DNA of 56,893 nucleotides, from assembly GCA_964409235.1 (NCBI GenBank), contig CAYPCN010000008.1, forward strand, positions 1 to 56,893, in the 5' to 3' direction. Below the pieces are notes generated by a model. That model did not search any database, had not been told where the DNA came from, and saw only the letters and a list, made by a program, of their open reading frames with translations. The position numbers and the translations under genes were made by a program. This stretch comes from CAINFV01 sp964409235. GTDB lineage: Bacteria > Chlamydiota > Chlamydiia > Chlamydiales > FEN-1388. Positions 8,967-18,469 of the stretch are shown here, piece by piece; the first letter of the stretch is position 1, and each line of letters opens with the position of its first letter.

Positions 8967-9995
8967 CTAAATTTCTCCCCGTAACAACTTTGACTGTTGG
9001 AATGTCGGAACGATTTCAACAAAGGTTTGTCGCGTCGAGACAACAGAAAAAAGCTCTTTCATATCCTTGCCCATCAGCCGGATGCACCCGTCGCTCTCCC
9101 AATGGCCAATACTCGAGGTGTCTTCTACCAGGTCGACACTTCCCTCCAGACGGTTCATCGGCGTCCCGTGAATACCAAAGCCCTTGGCCGGCTCCGAACA
9201 CCCTTCGATCTCCTTTTCAAAAGGGATCCAATGCGATCCAAACACCTGCATGAGTTCAGTTTGTTTGCCCTTGTACATCCCCATCATCCGAGGACGGAAG
9301 ACAGCCACGCGAGAGCCAAGTTGATACACGCCGATAGGGGTGAGCCATCCTGAGGCACGAGAAGGGTCTTTGCGGCCTACGCACACTGGATAGCTTTTCA
9401 GGAAGATCACGCGGCGTTCATGAGGAATGACATAGTACAGCCGAAGGCGACACGAAGAAAGGGAAACTACGAGGTGAAAGCGAAAGTCAAGGTCATTGCG
9501 AAAGACGTTGAACTGCATACCCTCTGAGATAGACGACGGAGCAGTATCACTGCTTCCAGTGAGACTTCGATAAATGAAGTCTAGCGGCGTCTTATAGTAG
9601 TTCGCATAATCGATCAGCCAGGCTGGACGATGCCGCTTCCATGGCACATGGCTTTTATATGAAATCGTCTCCACAATCGGGCAGGTAGATCCTTTTACGA
9701 ACATGGTCGAAAGCCCTTCGGGCTCGGCATCATGCTCAATGACCACAGGACGGTCTTCAGAAGGCTGTTCAGCGCATAGGGAGGGAGGCGGCAATTCTGT
9801 TTGTTGGGGCACAGCCGGTACCGGCTGTCGTTGCCGAACAGACGTGAGGAGAGAGAGCTCCACTTCTTGTTGAACAGCAGGACGATGGTCAACCGCAGCC
9901 TCTGAACGATTTTTTTTCATCAACGCCAGCGCACCAATGCTGACAAACAATGCCACCGAGACTGTAAGAAACAATTTCGGCAAACTCATCGACAC
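8967..9995 (-). CDS. L,D-transpeptidase (YkuD family), membrane-anchored
   Basis: This 342-aa protein has an N-terminal hydrophobic segment (LFLTVSVALFVSIGALALM, about residues 7-25). A variable linker follows, and the C-terminal half carries a YkuD domain: HGTP at 276-279 and ESDGCIRL with catalytic-type Cys304. The canonical motif is SHGC[IV]R; here the His of SHGC is Asp302. The family makes 3-3 peptidoglycan cross-links or attaches proteins to peptidoglycan in the periplasm, which fits the minimal peptidoglycan of chlamydiae. The position between HU/IHF and accA matches a conserved chlamydial neighbourhood. It lies 5 bp after the HU gene and 6 bp before accA, so it is probably in the same operon. 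Confidence 0.82.
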   Translation of the reverse strand: MSMSLPKLFLTVSVALFVSIGALALMKKNRSEAAVDHRPAVQQEVELSLLTSVRQRQPVPAVPQQTELPPPSLCAEQPSEDRPVVIEHDAEPEGLSTMFVKGSTCPIVETISYKSHVPWKRHRPAWLIDYANYYKTPLDFIYRSLTGSSDTAPSSISEGMQFNVFRNDLDFRFHLVVSLSSCRLRLYYVIPHERRVIFLKSYPVCVGRKDPSRASGWLTPIGVYQLGSRVAVFRPRMMGMYKGKQTELMQVFGSHWIPFEKEIEGCSEPAKGFGIHGTPMNRLEGSVDLVEDTSSIGHWESDGCIRLMGKDMKELFSVVSTRQTFVEIVPTFQQSKLLRGEI

Positions 9996-10000
9996 TCTCC

Positions 10001-10330
10001 TTATGCTGAAAGCTCTCGTTCAACCATCTTCCGCATTTTCTTACCCGGAGTAAATTTTACGGTATTTCTCGGGGGAATCACAATAGGCACGGAGGCATTC
10101 TTGGGGTTCCTCCCTACTTTTTGTTTGCGACGCACTACGTCAAAAACCCCAAAGTCGCGGAATTCTAAGCGATCCTCACGTGCGAGGCTTTCTATCAACT
10201 TATTTAAAAATGCCTGGACAACACGGCGAACCTTATTGGGATGAATAAGGGACTCTTGAGCGATCTGTATCACGAGATCGTTCTTCGTTACCGTACGTTT
10301 AAGAGGCTGCTTCATAGACGTTATCGCCAT
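10001..10330 (-). CDS. HU/IHF-family DNA-binding protein
   Basis: This 109-aa histone-like protein shows TKNDLVIQIAQESLIHPNKVRRVVQAFL at the helical N-terminus, FGVFDVVRRKQKVGRNPKN through the beta arm, and FTPGKKMR near the end. GRNPKN is the DNA-intercalating tip signature. It bends and compacts DNA as a dimer. A basic extension of about 14 residues precedes the family start; a second Met lies at codon 6. It is the first gene of the minus-strand group HU-ldt-accA-queC, with a 72-bp gap to tyrS upstream. Confidence 0.9.
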   Translation of the reverse strand: MAITSMKQPLKRTVTKNDLVIQIAQESLIHPNKVRRVVQAFLNKLIESLAREDRLEFRDFGVFDVVRRKQKVGRNPKNASVPIVIPPRNTVKFTPGKKMRKMVERELSA

Positions 10331-10402
10331 GTTCGAAAGGTTATTGGGTACGCCATTGTCTGGGGAACGACAGTGCTATGTGGCTCGATGCTAACCCGAG
10401 TG

Positions 10403-11692
10403 TCACTGTGCACTTGCGATTTCGAGAATAGCACGATTCTTTTTTCCTAGCGAAAAGACAACAAACTGGCCCTCCACCACATCGCTCTCGACTATCGTGT
10501 CCAACTCATCCCCTATCTTTCGGCTGCCAACACGCACCCCTCCGTTCTTGATCAACCGTCGAGCATCAGCACGGCTTGAAGAAAAACCAGCAGCAGCAAG
10601 AACGTCGCAAACTCGCACGCCAATCACTTCGTCTCGAGGTAGCGTTGCTGTGGGGACATGCCCTCGCATCTCGCGTATCGCCTGAAGGCTCAACACCGTC
10701 GTCTCTTGGCCTGGCATCGCATGCTCGGTGATGCGCAAGGCGCGCGCTAGTCCCTCTTCCCCGTGAACGAGGCGCGTCACCTCATCAGCCAATCGCTTCT
10801 GCGCGGTATTTGGAACATAAGAGGATGTTTTCATCTGTTGTTCAAGGTCGTCGATCTCGCGTATATCCACGAGCGTCAATGCTTTCAACAGGCGGATGAC
10901 GTCCTCATCACCGGTGCGATACAAATACTGGTAAAAATCATAGGCCGACAGGCGCGATTCCGACAACCACACGGCACCGGCTTCAGACTTGCCAAATTTC
11001 TTGCCATCACTCTTCACAAGCAGTGGAAACGTTAATCCAAACACTTCCTTGCCTGTGAGACGCCGAACCAAGTCAATGCCCGCCGTGATATTTCCCCACT
11101 GGTCGCTGCCACCAAGTTGAAGCGTGACTCCATGTCTGTCGAACAGGTGGTAAAAATCGTAGGACTGGAGAAGCTGGTAGGAAAATTCTGTGTAGCTCAA
11201 CCCCTCCTCAGAGGAAAGTCTAGCACGAACGCTTTCACGGCTAATCATCGTTCCCACTCGAAAATGCCGCCCGACATCCCGAAGAAACTCAAGACAACCC
11301 ATTGGCTCAAACCAATCTCGGTTGTTCACCATGACCACCTCTTTCGGACCGCCAACTCTTCCCAAAATCGCCTCAAGAGTCGCCGTAATCCCCTTGACAT
11401 TCGCAGCAAGAGCATCATTGGACAGAAGGACTCTCTCCACACTTTTTCCTGAAGGATCGCCAATGAGACCTGTGGCTCCGCCAACGAGAACCACAGGACT
11501 GTGGCCCATCCGTCGAAACCATGCCAATCCCATGATGGCAACCATATGGCCGAGATGGAGACTATCCGCGGTCGGGTCAAATCCGCAGTAGAGCTTGATA
11601 GGCTTGCTCTGTTCAACAACGGTGGATATCTCATCGCTCGTCTGGGCCTCAATAAGCCCCCGTTCGCGGAGAATCTCAACGATGCCTTTCAT
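10403..11692 (-). CDS. tyrS: Tyrosyl-tRNA synthetase
   Basis: This class I aminoacyl-tRNA synthetase charges tRNA-Tyr. The HIGH-type motif is HLGHMVAIMG, the KMSKS-type motif is KFGKS, and the tyrosine pocket residues FDPTADSLH and GGSDQWGNI are present. The C-terminus carries an S4 RNA-binding domain (AAGFSSSRADARRLIKNGGV). I chose ATG 11692 (MKGIVEILRERGLI, 429 aa). The longer frame adds a 12-residue tail with no ribosome site. A TATACT sequence on the minus strand about 30 bp upstream could be a -10 box, but I see no clear -35. Confidence 0.95.
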   Translation of the reverse strand: MKGIVEILRERGLIEAQTSDEISTVVEQSKPIKLYCGFDPTADSLHLGHMVAIMGLAWFRRMGHSPVVLVGGATGLIGDPSGKSVERVLLSNDALAANVKGITATLEAILGRVGGPKEVVMVNNRDWFEPMGCLEFLRDVGRHFRVGTMISRESVRARLSSEEGLSYTEFSYQLLQSYDFYHLFDRHGVTLQLGGSDQWGNITAGIDLVRRLTGKEVFGLTFPLLVKSDGKKFGKSEAGAVWLSESRLSAYDFYQYLYRTGDEDVIRLLKALTLVDIREIDDLEQQMKTSSYVPNTAQKRLADEVTRLVHGEEGLARALRITEHAMPGQETTVLSLQAIREMRGHVPTATLPRDEVIGVRVCDVLAAAGFSSSRADARRLIKNGGVRVGSRKIGDELDTIVESDVVEGQFVVFSLGKKNRAILEIASAQ

Positions 11693-11779
11693 AGTGAAAC
11701 TCGCAGGTAAAAAAAATGAGTATAGCAAAAGGGGCGCCTCATTAGCGACGATTTTTCGACGCCCACGCCCAAACCAGGC

Positions 11780-12544
11780 TTAAAAGGGATTGGGTTCTTC
11801 AATAAAGAAGTACTCCACACCAAATCGATCTGCGAGATGGCGCCCCAACAGCTGGACACCGCTCTTCTCTGTGGCATAATGGCCAAACGCCATAAACTGA
11901 ATACCTGTCTCCCGAACAGTATGCCAGGTCCTATCATCGACTGTTCCTGTGATAAAACAATCCACATCCTCGTCGACTGCTTCTTGGAGAAAGCGATGGC
12001 CCTGTCCCGAGACATATGCACAGGTTCTCATCAGACGGGAATCCTCATTCCCAAGGTAGACGCCCGTCGCCTGCCACACCCCTTGCAGGCGATGGAACAG
12101 CTCTTTCCCAGTCACCGGCGTCAGCAACCGCCCTCGCACGCCAATCATTTTGCCATGATAGGCTCCAAACGGGACGAGATCGGCCATGCCAAGTTGACGT
12201 GCAAAGGGCCAGACATTCCCATACTCGTCGTGCGCATCTAATGGCAAGTGGTACGCCAGCAAGTGTATCCCCGATTCAAGTAGATGGCTCACCCGTTGAC
12301 GCAGAACGCCGTACAGGCCGGGAAGTGGATGATTCAAGAATAGCCCATGGTGGACGAGGAGGAGATCCGCACCGTTCCGCCGGGCCTCATCGATGGCGTA
12401 CAGGCTAGCTGTCACTGCCGAAGCGATGCAACGAACATCTCTCGTTCCCTCTACTTGGAGCCCGTTAGGGGAGATGTCGTCAAACTCCGAAACACGAAGG
12501 AGCTGGGCAAGATATTGGCGAATAGAGTACATATCAACTGACAT
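11780..12544 (-). CDS. Nif3/YbgI-family metal-binding protein
   Basis: The 254-aa product (from MSVDMYSIRQYL) has the Nif3 fold signatures: FDDISPNGLQVEG near the start, LLVHHGLFLNHPLPG (metal-binding His pair) and GHYATEKSGVQLLG near the end. The family was once annotated as GTP cyclohydrolase I type 2; the true activity is poorly defined. The frame remains open for 96 further codons upstream, but that part runs through repeat-containing intergenic sequence and reads as non-coding. The exact start is uncertain (ATG 12544 or 12532; neither has a strong ribosome site). Confidence 0.85.
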   Translation of the reverse strand: MSVDMYSIRQYLAQLLRVSEFDDISPNGLQVEGTRDVRCIASAVTASLYAIDEARRNGADLLLVHHGLFLNHPLPGLYGVLRQRVSHLLESGIHLLAYHLPLDAHDEYGNVWPFARQLGMADLVPFGAYHGKMIGVRGRLLTPVTGKELFHRLQGVWQATGVYLGNEDSRLMRTCAYVSGQGHRFLQEAVDEDVDCFITGTVDDRTWHTVRETGIQFMAFGHYATEKSGVQLLGRHLADRFGVEYFFIEEPNPF

Positions 12545-12571
12545 GGCACAACTCTTTGAAATTGTACAAAC

Positions 12572-12681
12572 GAGCCATTTGCGATGCCGAAGTAGAGTAC
12601 ATGTGCACGATCCCCATCTCCGAGCTGGCGAGGCCAAGGTGGAGGAGCGCGAACGTGTACGAAGCAGAGCATCGTAAATGC
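12572..12681. repeat. Intergenic imperfect-palindrome repeat, copy F
   Basis: The left end GAGCCATTTGCGATG (12572-12586) is identical to the consensus left end of the repeat family found elsewhere in the window. The right side (GTACGAAGCAGAGCATCGTAAATG) pairs imperfectly with the left arm. It fills most of the space between the Nif3 gene and rpiA. It is the most diverged of the two-armed copies. Confidence 0.55.
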
Positions 12682-12722
12682 CGCAAAAATGGTACTGAAG
12701 ATCAGCGATTTTTGGGGAGAAC

Positions 12723-13415
12723 ATGGATTGGGAAAAGGTGAAGAGAGAGATTGGAGCGTATGCGGCGCGCTTGGCACCGCAGTCAGGGCTTATCGGTCTT
12801 GGAAGCGGGACCACCAGTGTAGAGTTCATCAAAGCGTTTGCAGCGATGCATGCTCAAGGGTCGTACAACGTTCGCTGCCTTGCGTCTTCGCTGGAAACCG
12901 AGCTCATCGCAAAGACTAAAGGCCTCCACGTCATTGATCCATGGGCATGGAATGATGACATTGACGTGACGTTTGACGGGGCAGATGCCATAGACGAAGA
13001 GGGAACAGCGATCAAAGGGACGGGCGGAGCGTTGCTTCGGGAGAAAATTCTTGCTCGCTCTTCGAAACGCTTTGTCGTCATGATCGACGAACGCAAATGG
13101 AAAAAACCGTGGGAAGAGTGCATTCTCCCTGTGGCGGTGATTCCCTTCGGCCTCAACGCCACACTACGGCAGATTCGGCAACTCGGAATGCGACCGACGG
13201 TGCGTATGCGAAATACGTCGCCGTACATGACAAACGACGGCTTGTACATCCTCGACATCCCTCTCGTCTTCTCCGTCCATTCTCTATCACGCGTAGACAA
13301 GCAGCTCAAAGGCATCCCAGGGGTCGTTGACACGGGAATATTTTTTCATTTCGCCACAGAAATCATCATTGGCTATGGTAATGGAAAAGTAGAGCATACA
13401 ATGGTGACCGCATGA
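12723..13415 (+). CDS. rpiA: Ribose-5-phosphate isomerase A
   Basis: This 230-aa enzyme interconverts ribose-5-P and ribulose-5-P in the non-oxidative pentose phosphate pathway. Signatures are LIGLGSGTTSVEFI (phosphate-binding loop), DVTFDGADAIDEEG (catalytic Asp pair) and KGTGGALLREKILA, followed by VVMIDERKW. The length is normal for the family. rpe lies elsewhere in the window. The stop overlaps the next ATG by 4 bp (ATGA), indicating translational coupling. Confidence 0.96.
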   Translation: MDWEKVKREIGAYAARLAPQSGLIGLGSGTTSVEFIKAFAAMHAQGSYNVRCLASSLETELIAKTKGLHVIDPWAWNDDIDVTFDGADAIDEEGTAIKGTGGALLREKILARSSKRFVVMIDERKWKKPWEECILPVAVIPFGLNATLRQIRQLGMRPTVRMRNTSPYMTNDGLYILDIPLVFSVHSLSRVDKQLKGIPGVVDTGIFFHFATEIIIGYGNGKVEHTMVTA

Positions 13416-13825
13416 CAGAAGATTTTGTACAGGTAGCCTTCGACAGAATCGTTCAAACACGAGCATACACAGCGGTTGTCCTTCGTGAAAAAGAGCTTCG
13501 ATTTGCCATTTTCTCTGATGAAAACGTTGGGCACTTTTTGCAATCTCATTTAAGCGGCGAAGAACGCCATCGCCCCCTCACCCATGACTTGCTTTCCATG
13601 GTTCTTCAAGGCTATGACATCCGCGTCAAACAGATTTTGATCAACGACCTGCAAGACACCACATTCTATGCGCGCCTCTTCCTTGAAATGGTCAAAGAAG
13701 GGCTTCGGCATATCATCGAAATAGATGCCCGCCCTTCCGACTGCGTCATTCTCGCCTTTCTCCATAATGCGCCAGTCTTCTGCGCCCGCCATGTCCTCGA
13801 AAAGGTTATTCCCTTTGCGGAATAG
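13412..13825 (+). CDS. Bifunctional nuclease (BFN/DUF151) domain protein
   Basis: This is a 137-aa protein with the pattern LTHDLLSMVLQGYDIRVKQILINDLQDTTFYARLFLE followed by EIDARPSDCVILAFL. That matches the bacterial and plant bifunctional nuclease domain; the core IDARPSDxxxLA is the family signature. Activity in bacteria is largely untested. It overlaps rpiA by 4 bp. Its last 20 bp overlap the 3' end of the convergent OTU gene. Confidence 0.82.
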   Translation: MTEDFVQVAFDRIVQTRAYTAVVLREKELRFAIFSDENVGHFLQSHLSGEERHRPLTHDLLSMVLQGYDIRVKQILINDLQDTTFYARLFLEMVKEGLRHIIEIDARPSDCVILAFLHNAPVFCARHVLEKVIPFAE

Positions 13826-16800
13826 AGGGAGAAAGATCGCGGCGCTCCAAGAGAGCGTAATGGGCATTTCCCCAAAACAGCAATACAATGGCTGGACCTT
13901 GAGCCTCTCCTTCTGGATAAAATCTGCCGGAAGGAACCAGTTGGCCTTGAGAGTCCAGGGTAAAGCGGTCGCCGCTTCGACTCAATATGAAAATAGGCCT
14001 CTGATACAAACGAGCAACGCAATAATGGACAATATCACTCACCCATTCCTGGTGTTTTGGTGAGGCAAAGGTACGAATAAGAGCCTCCACATCTTTTTGT
14101 CCAAAGAGTGCTGCTAATTCCTGGCAATGCTGTGCAGCATACTCCACGACCTGGGATCTGAACGCGCGGATATCTTCTGCCAGTCGACCTCCTGATTCGG
14201 GATCCGCCATGGAATACGCATCTTTTCCCTGCAGCGCCAACAGGATCGCCTCAATCGCGCAGTTCCCATCGTGAGACCGCGGTTCTATAGGAGTATAGAG
14301 AGCGCACACGGCACTGGCAAAATTCCCTTCCGAACGGAGGAACACGGGAACGCGATCGGAAGGAGCAAACCTCCCAATCTCTCGAGGACTAAAATAGTAT
14401 GTGGCGTCAGGCTCAAGCGGCCTTGAAATCTTCCAGATCAACGATAGGTAGTGCTCAAGGAGACATGTGAGACTCCTTCGAGCTTCCTCAGGGAGCTGTT
14501 GATCGCCTGTCCATCGCTCAAGACACGCGTCTATATACGCTGGCGCTGGAGATGGCTCCATGCCTTGAACGTACAGCACAGCACGAGCACAGAGTTCGAA
14601 AAACTCCGAATCGCTAAGCCGTTGAATGCCACGCACAAGAGAGACAAAGCACATAGGCGGAAGATTCTTATTCGGCGTCAGCGGCGAAAGGGTAAAGGGA
14701 GCATACTCCGAGCTGTACTCGTGAAAGCGCTCCGTTGGGATCCATGGGTTATCGGCCGCGCGCTCTTCATAGCGCAAGAGATCGAAAGAAGAGATCCGAT
14801 ATTGTGTGCGGGGGCTGAGGGCAAAGCACATATTCGACGCATTCCCCGAAATCTCCGATGTTCGACACAAACACAATAATGAGACAAGAGCATACGCCGC
14901 CGTATGGGATCGTTCCTGGAAGACAAACCCCTTCGATATACGTTCATCTTTTGTCAGATGGCGAAAGAGCGATGAGACAAGCTCCATGAGTGTTGATGCT
15001 GTGCGCCATTCAGCGGTCTGGCGGAATCGCAGAAACGAATGACAAATGCTCTGCGGCAGTCGTGGCTCCTCCCCTTCCTCCACGTGCATGATGTCGTCGT
15101 CCATCGCCGCCATCCGAACTCCTTGCCACTCTCCATCGGACGGACCCGTTGAGGTGCGACTGCCATGGAAGAAGAGCTCGCCATACCGCTCGCACAAAGT
15201 AGACGCCAGTCTGTCAAGCTCATAGAACAGCTCCGGCGATCTCTGTTTCACGATCGCCACAGATGAAAAAATAGACAAGTCTCCCTCAGGAAGGAGGTCA
15301 AAAAATCGGCGACGGATAGAAAGGGCCGAAAAAGGCGCCGAGAGATGTCCGAGCATCCCTCGTTGGGACAGCGCATGACTCGTATCTCCTTCTCTCACAA
15401 CAAGAGGCTGCCCATCCTGCGCGCAACACAGAGATTCAGACGGATCGGCATGCCCCCATGTCAATACCACCCTATTTCCACATAGAGAAACCTCTTGCGC
15501 ACTAATGAGCAGCATCATGACGAGATGTACATAGCCGGTGTGTAGCGTCAGAGAGTTGAATACGTCATGCCAGGAACCTAGAGCAAGCAAGAGAGAACGA
15601 GGATCTCGCGGGTCGATGACCTGCTGCAATCGATTGTGGAGTTCCTCCATCGACGAAGCTAATGGCTGTCGGGAACATAGACGCACCCCATCTTCTTCTG
15701 AAAGGGCGAACATCTTCAACCAAATAGGTTGAGGGTACAGGCCGTCGTGAGTGCGGAAATACGAAACAATCGCCTCTTTTTGCGCCTGAGACAGCGTTTC
15801 ATATCGCTGTCTCCCAGCTACGCGTTCTTCTAGCCAACGACGGGCATCGTGCTGCGGCATCGCCCCTAGCACCCGGAGCAAGGGTTCAGTAGCCACCTTT
15901 TCGAGAGAAACGAGAGAATCGAGGAATGAGGGCAATCGCCCTTCTCTCTCAAGGATATAGTAGGCTTGTGGCGGCAACAAAGGAGGCTCCATAGCTTCGA
16001 TCAATAGCAGTTGTTGGCGTGTCTCCAAGATACCGCTGTTGACAGCTTGTTCGAACTCAGCTGTTGACAAAGGCTCCACTATCGATGTCTTCTTCCTCGT
16101 AAGCACAGAGAAAACGCGCCAAAACGCTATTCCCTCAAGCGGCGTTGAACAAAGTTGCGCAAACAACACCTTCTGATCTAGGCCATGACAGATCTGTTGT
16201 ACGCTTTGAAGGTCGAGACCCAGGTTGAGAATTTTCACGAGGCCCTTCGAAGAAAACAGCGCCTGAAGTACATGGGGAGGGAGATCAGTAAAAAACGAAA
16301 ACCATTCGTTGGTCAAGAATTGGGGAGGTACTTGACTCCTTCCGATCTTGGTCTTCTTGGACAGTGAAAAAAACAGAAGAGGCGAACCTCCCTGCTCTAG
16401 AAAATATCGGAATCTATTCACCGAGAAATTGTGAGGGGCGACCTGCAGCATCTTCGAATAGGTGACCAACTCGGAAACTGGCAACGAGCAAAACCAATCG
16501 ACATGAGCGACATCAGATTCTATGACCATAAGGAGAACGTTGACAACAGTGGAAAGAGCATTCCCTTGCACTCCGTGGTTATACAATACCACCAGCGTTC
16601 GTTCGAGGGACTCCAGTACTGTTTTCAGCCCATCTGTAGAGCCGATTCGCCGAATGACGTCAACCGCCAGATCATATGAGATGACACCTCGCTGTGCTGT
16701 CTCTATGATCACATCGACACCCTGGAGCATCTTCTCGAGCTCGGCAATAGAAAACTCCTCAAAATATCTTCTGCGAAGCGCTAGCTCTGGTATTGCTTGG

Positions 16801-18323
16801 CAAGACTGACCAAGGCGCATAATTCTCGCGCTCAACCGCTCATATTCAATTTGAACGCGTGACTGTAGCACCGTGTATGCCTGGAGAGCGGCCCAAGAAT
16901 CCTCATACGTACCAACGTCTTCCGCAATGGCACCAAAAGAGTCCTTAATGTTCTCCATATTGATGTTAAGAAGGTGTTGCGCAGTTATACAAGAAATTGG
17001 GAGGCAGACATGCAGTGCGCGAATGGCATAACAGACATGTCGAAATATTTTAGAAAAGTCACTGGGACACAAGCGTGGTAATTCTGCTAAACATTGCCCT
17101 AATGACGAGAGTATTTCGATGCCTCCTGATTTCCCAATGAGAGGGGTTAATTGCAATTTTTCTATCGCCCCTTTTGCGAATAGAAACCGCCGCACATCAG
17201 CTATTTCCTGTCGCTTTTCGTTCGACAAGGGAAGAGTCTCTCCTTGCGCTGAAAATTCTGGAAATATGTCCAAGATAGTCTGGTAGAACGTCAGCATCTG
17301 CAATGCCCATGCCCTCATCTCGACAATATCGGTTTCACAGTACCTCCTGAGAGCCTGAGGAAGACGTTCAAGAAAATGGGCCATCGTCTTCTCCACTTCC
17401 TCTCGACACCGAGCAATCGTGGAACGATTCTGAAGAGGATTATCGCCTTTCCCTATAGCGTCACATACGGTGTCTATGGAGTTCACTATGTGCATCTCTA
17501 GGGCAACGAGTGCATCGAAGCCATACACAAGCGCCTCTTGTGGTTGGTGATCCAAGGAACGAGCCTCCATCATCCCTTCCTGACAAAACCGCTGCACTCC
17601 ACCGTACTTGAGGCACAACTGACGAAGCTTTTGAATAGAGCACCGGATGTCGGGAATAAAGAGCATCGATACGATAGATTGGAGATCGGCGTCGGGTAGA
17701 GAGAGCAGCCAATCGAGATGCTGATAGTTCTCCTTTGTACTCGTGATGCGCGCTTCGACATCCATGATGAGATTTTGCGAAGCTCCAAGATTGTGAAGCC
17801 GTGCCTGCAATTGTACGAGCAGTGCCGTGATCGTCGTCAGAGATTCTTTTGGCGCCTGAAGATAGAGCGGTGGATGGTCGCCGCCATCCGTTTGGAATTC
17901 GCTTCTTTGAACGAGAGGGTCCGCAGAAAGAGCACCGAAAAGCTGCTGCAGAGGCGCTACCTCCATGAGGACGATCGGTCGATCATGACACACGTATGCG
18001 CCACTGCGCAACACCGATAAAAACTCTGCCGTAGCGCGATCAAAGCACTGAACAATTTCTATGGCTCTCCTTCTGAGCAAATCTAGCGCCGGTTGGTGCG
18101 CGTATTGCTCACTGATCGCGTGGATGTGTTCTTGTGCCCGTTGCCAGATGGCAGCCATAGTGGTACGATCGCAGGCCATGCAAGCTTGCGTGAACGCTTC
18201 ACAAACAGCGATTTCAAGATCCTCCTGAAAAGAGCGCATCCTCACATCACATCTACGCTGTTCCCGAATACGGCGTCTCGTTGCATAGAAAACTCTCCCT
18301 TGGGTAGAGCTATTTGCGAACAT
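13806..18323 (-). CDS. Giant protein with C-terminal OTU-type cysteine protease domain (candidate deubiquitinase effector)
   Basis: In this 1505-aa protein the last 160 residues carry an OTU signature. DGNCAIEAILLAL gives Asp1352 and Cys1355. An (S)DIVHYCVARLYQRPIFIL strand/helix block follows, and NAHYALL gives His1488. OTU proteases cleave ubiquitin or ubiquitin-like chains; chlamydial members such as ChlaOTU are secreted and act on host ubiquitin. The upstream 1300 residues are soluble, helix-rich and Cys/His-rich, with no domain I recognise. No signal peptide is seen, so any export would be type III, which is inference. The start is provisional: ATG 18323 lacks a clear ribosome site and an internal Met occurs at codon 29. 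It is transcribed alone, divergent from pepF across a 146-bp AT-rich gap. Confidence 0.75.
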   Translation of the reverse strand: MFANSSTQGRVFYATRRRIREQRRCDVRMRSFQEDLEIAVCEAFTQACMACDRTTMAAIWQRAQEHIHAISEQYAHQPALDLLRRRAIEIVQCFDRATAEFLSVLRSGAYVCHDRPIVLMEVAPLQQLFGALSADPLVQRSEFQTDGGDHPPLYLQAPKESLTTITALLVQLQARLHNLGASQNLIMDVEARITSTKENYQHLDWLLSLPDADLQSIVSMLFIPDIRCSIQKLRQLCLKYGGVQRFCQEGMMEARSLDHQPQEALVYGFDALVALEMHIVNSIDTVCDAIGKGDNPLQNRSTIARCREEVEKTMAHFLERLPQALRRYCETDIVEMRAWALQMLTFYQTILDIFPEFSAQGETLPLSNEKRQEIADVRRFLFAKGAIEKLQLTPLIGKSGGIEILSSLGQCLAELPRLCPSDFSKIFRHVCYAIRALHVCLPISCITAQHLLNINMENIKDSFGAIAEDVGTYEDSWAALQAYTVLQSRVQIEYERLSARIMRLGQSCQAIPELALRRRYFEEFSIAELEKMLQGVDVIIETAQRGVISYDLAVDVIRRIGSTDGLKTVLESLERTLVVLYNHGVQGNALSTVVNVLLMVIESDVAHVDWFCSLPVSELVTYSKMLQVAPHNFSVNRFRYFLEQGGSPLLFFSLSKKTKIGRSQVPPQFLTNEWFSFFTDLPPHVLQALFSSKGLVKILNLGLDLQSVQQICHGLDQKVLFAQLCSTPLEGIAFWRVFSVLTRKKTSIVEPLSTAEFEQAVNSGILETRQQLLLIEAMEPPLLPPQAYYILEREGRLPSFLDSLVSLEKVATEPLLRVLGAMPQHDARRWLEERVAGRQRYETLSQAQKEAIVSYFRTHDGLYPQPIWLKMFALSEEDGVRLCSRQPLASSMEELHNRLQQVIDPRDPRSLLLALGSWHDVFNSLTLHTGYVHLVMMLLISAQEVSLCGNRVVLTWGHADPSESLCCAQDGQPLVVREGDTSHALSQRGMLGHLSAPFSALSIRRRFFDLLPEGDLSIFSSVAIVKQRSPELFYELDRLASTLCERYGELFFHGSRTSTGPSDGEWQGVRMAAMDDDIMHVEEGEEPRLPQSICHSFLRFRQTAEWRTASTLMELVSSLFRHLTKDERISKGFVFQERSHTAAYALVSLLCLCRTSEISGNASNMCFALSPRTQYRISSFDLLRYEERAADNPWIPTERFHEYSSEYAPFTLSPLTPNKNLPPMCFVSLVRGIQRLSDSEFFELCARAVLYVQGMEPSPAPAYIDACLERWTGDQQLPEEARRSLTCLLEHYLSLIWKISRPLEPDATYYFSPREIGRFAPSDRVPVFLRSEGNFASAVCALYTPIEPRSHDGNCAIEAILLALQGKDAYSMADPESGGRLAEDIRAFRSQVVEYAAQHCQELAALFGQKDVEALIRTFASPKHQEWVSDIVHYCVARLYQRPIFILSRSGDRFTLDSQGQLVPSGRFYPEGEAQGPAIVLLFWGNAHYALLERRDLSPSIPQRE

Positions 18324-18469
18324 AGCTCAAATGGAAAAACCAGCTAAGATCGATAAAGAAAAATTTTTATCCGAAGAGTATATGGGAGCAGGGAATCAAT
18401 GTCAAAAACAAGTGAATCCTGCATACTCGACTTTCTGGAACCCCTGAACATGAACGATGAGAGCTCATT

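Noticed and set aside
12545..12832. N-terminal extension of the Nif3 protein
   Set aside because: It runs through a repeat copy and low-quality sequence; family members start near MYSIRQYL.
18303..18350. Another repeat copy in the OTU-pepF gap (GGTAGAGCTATTTG shared with 20267-20280)
   Set aside because: Only about 14 bp match and the following bases diverge; too short to count as a family member.
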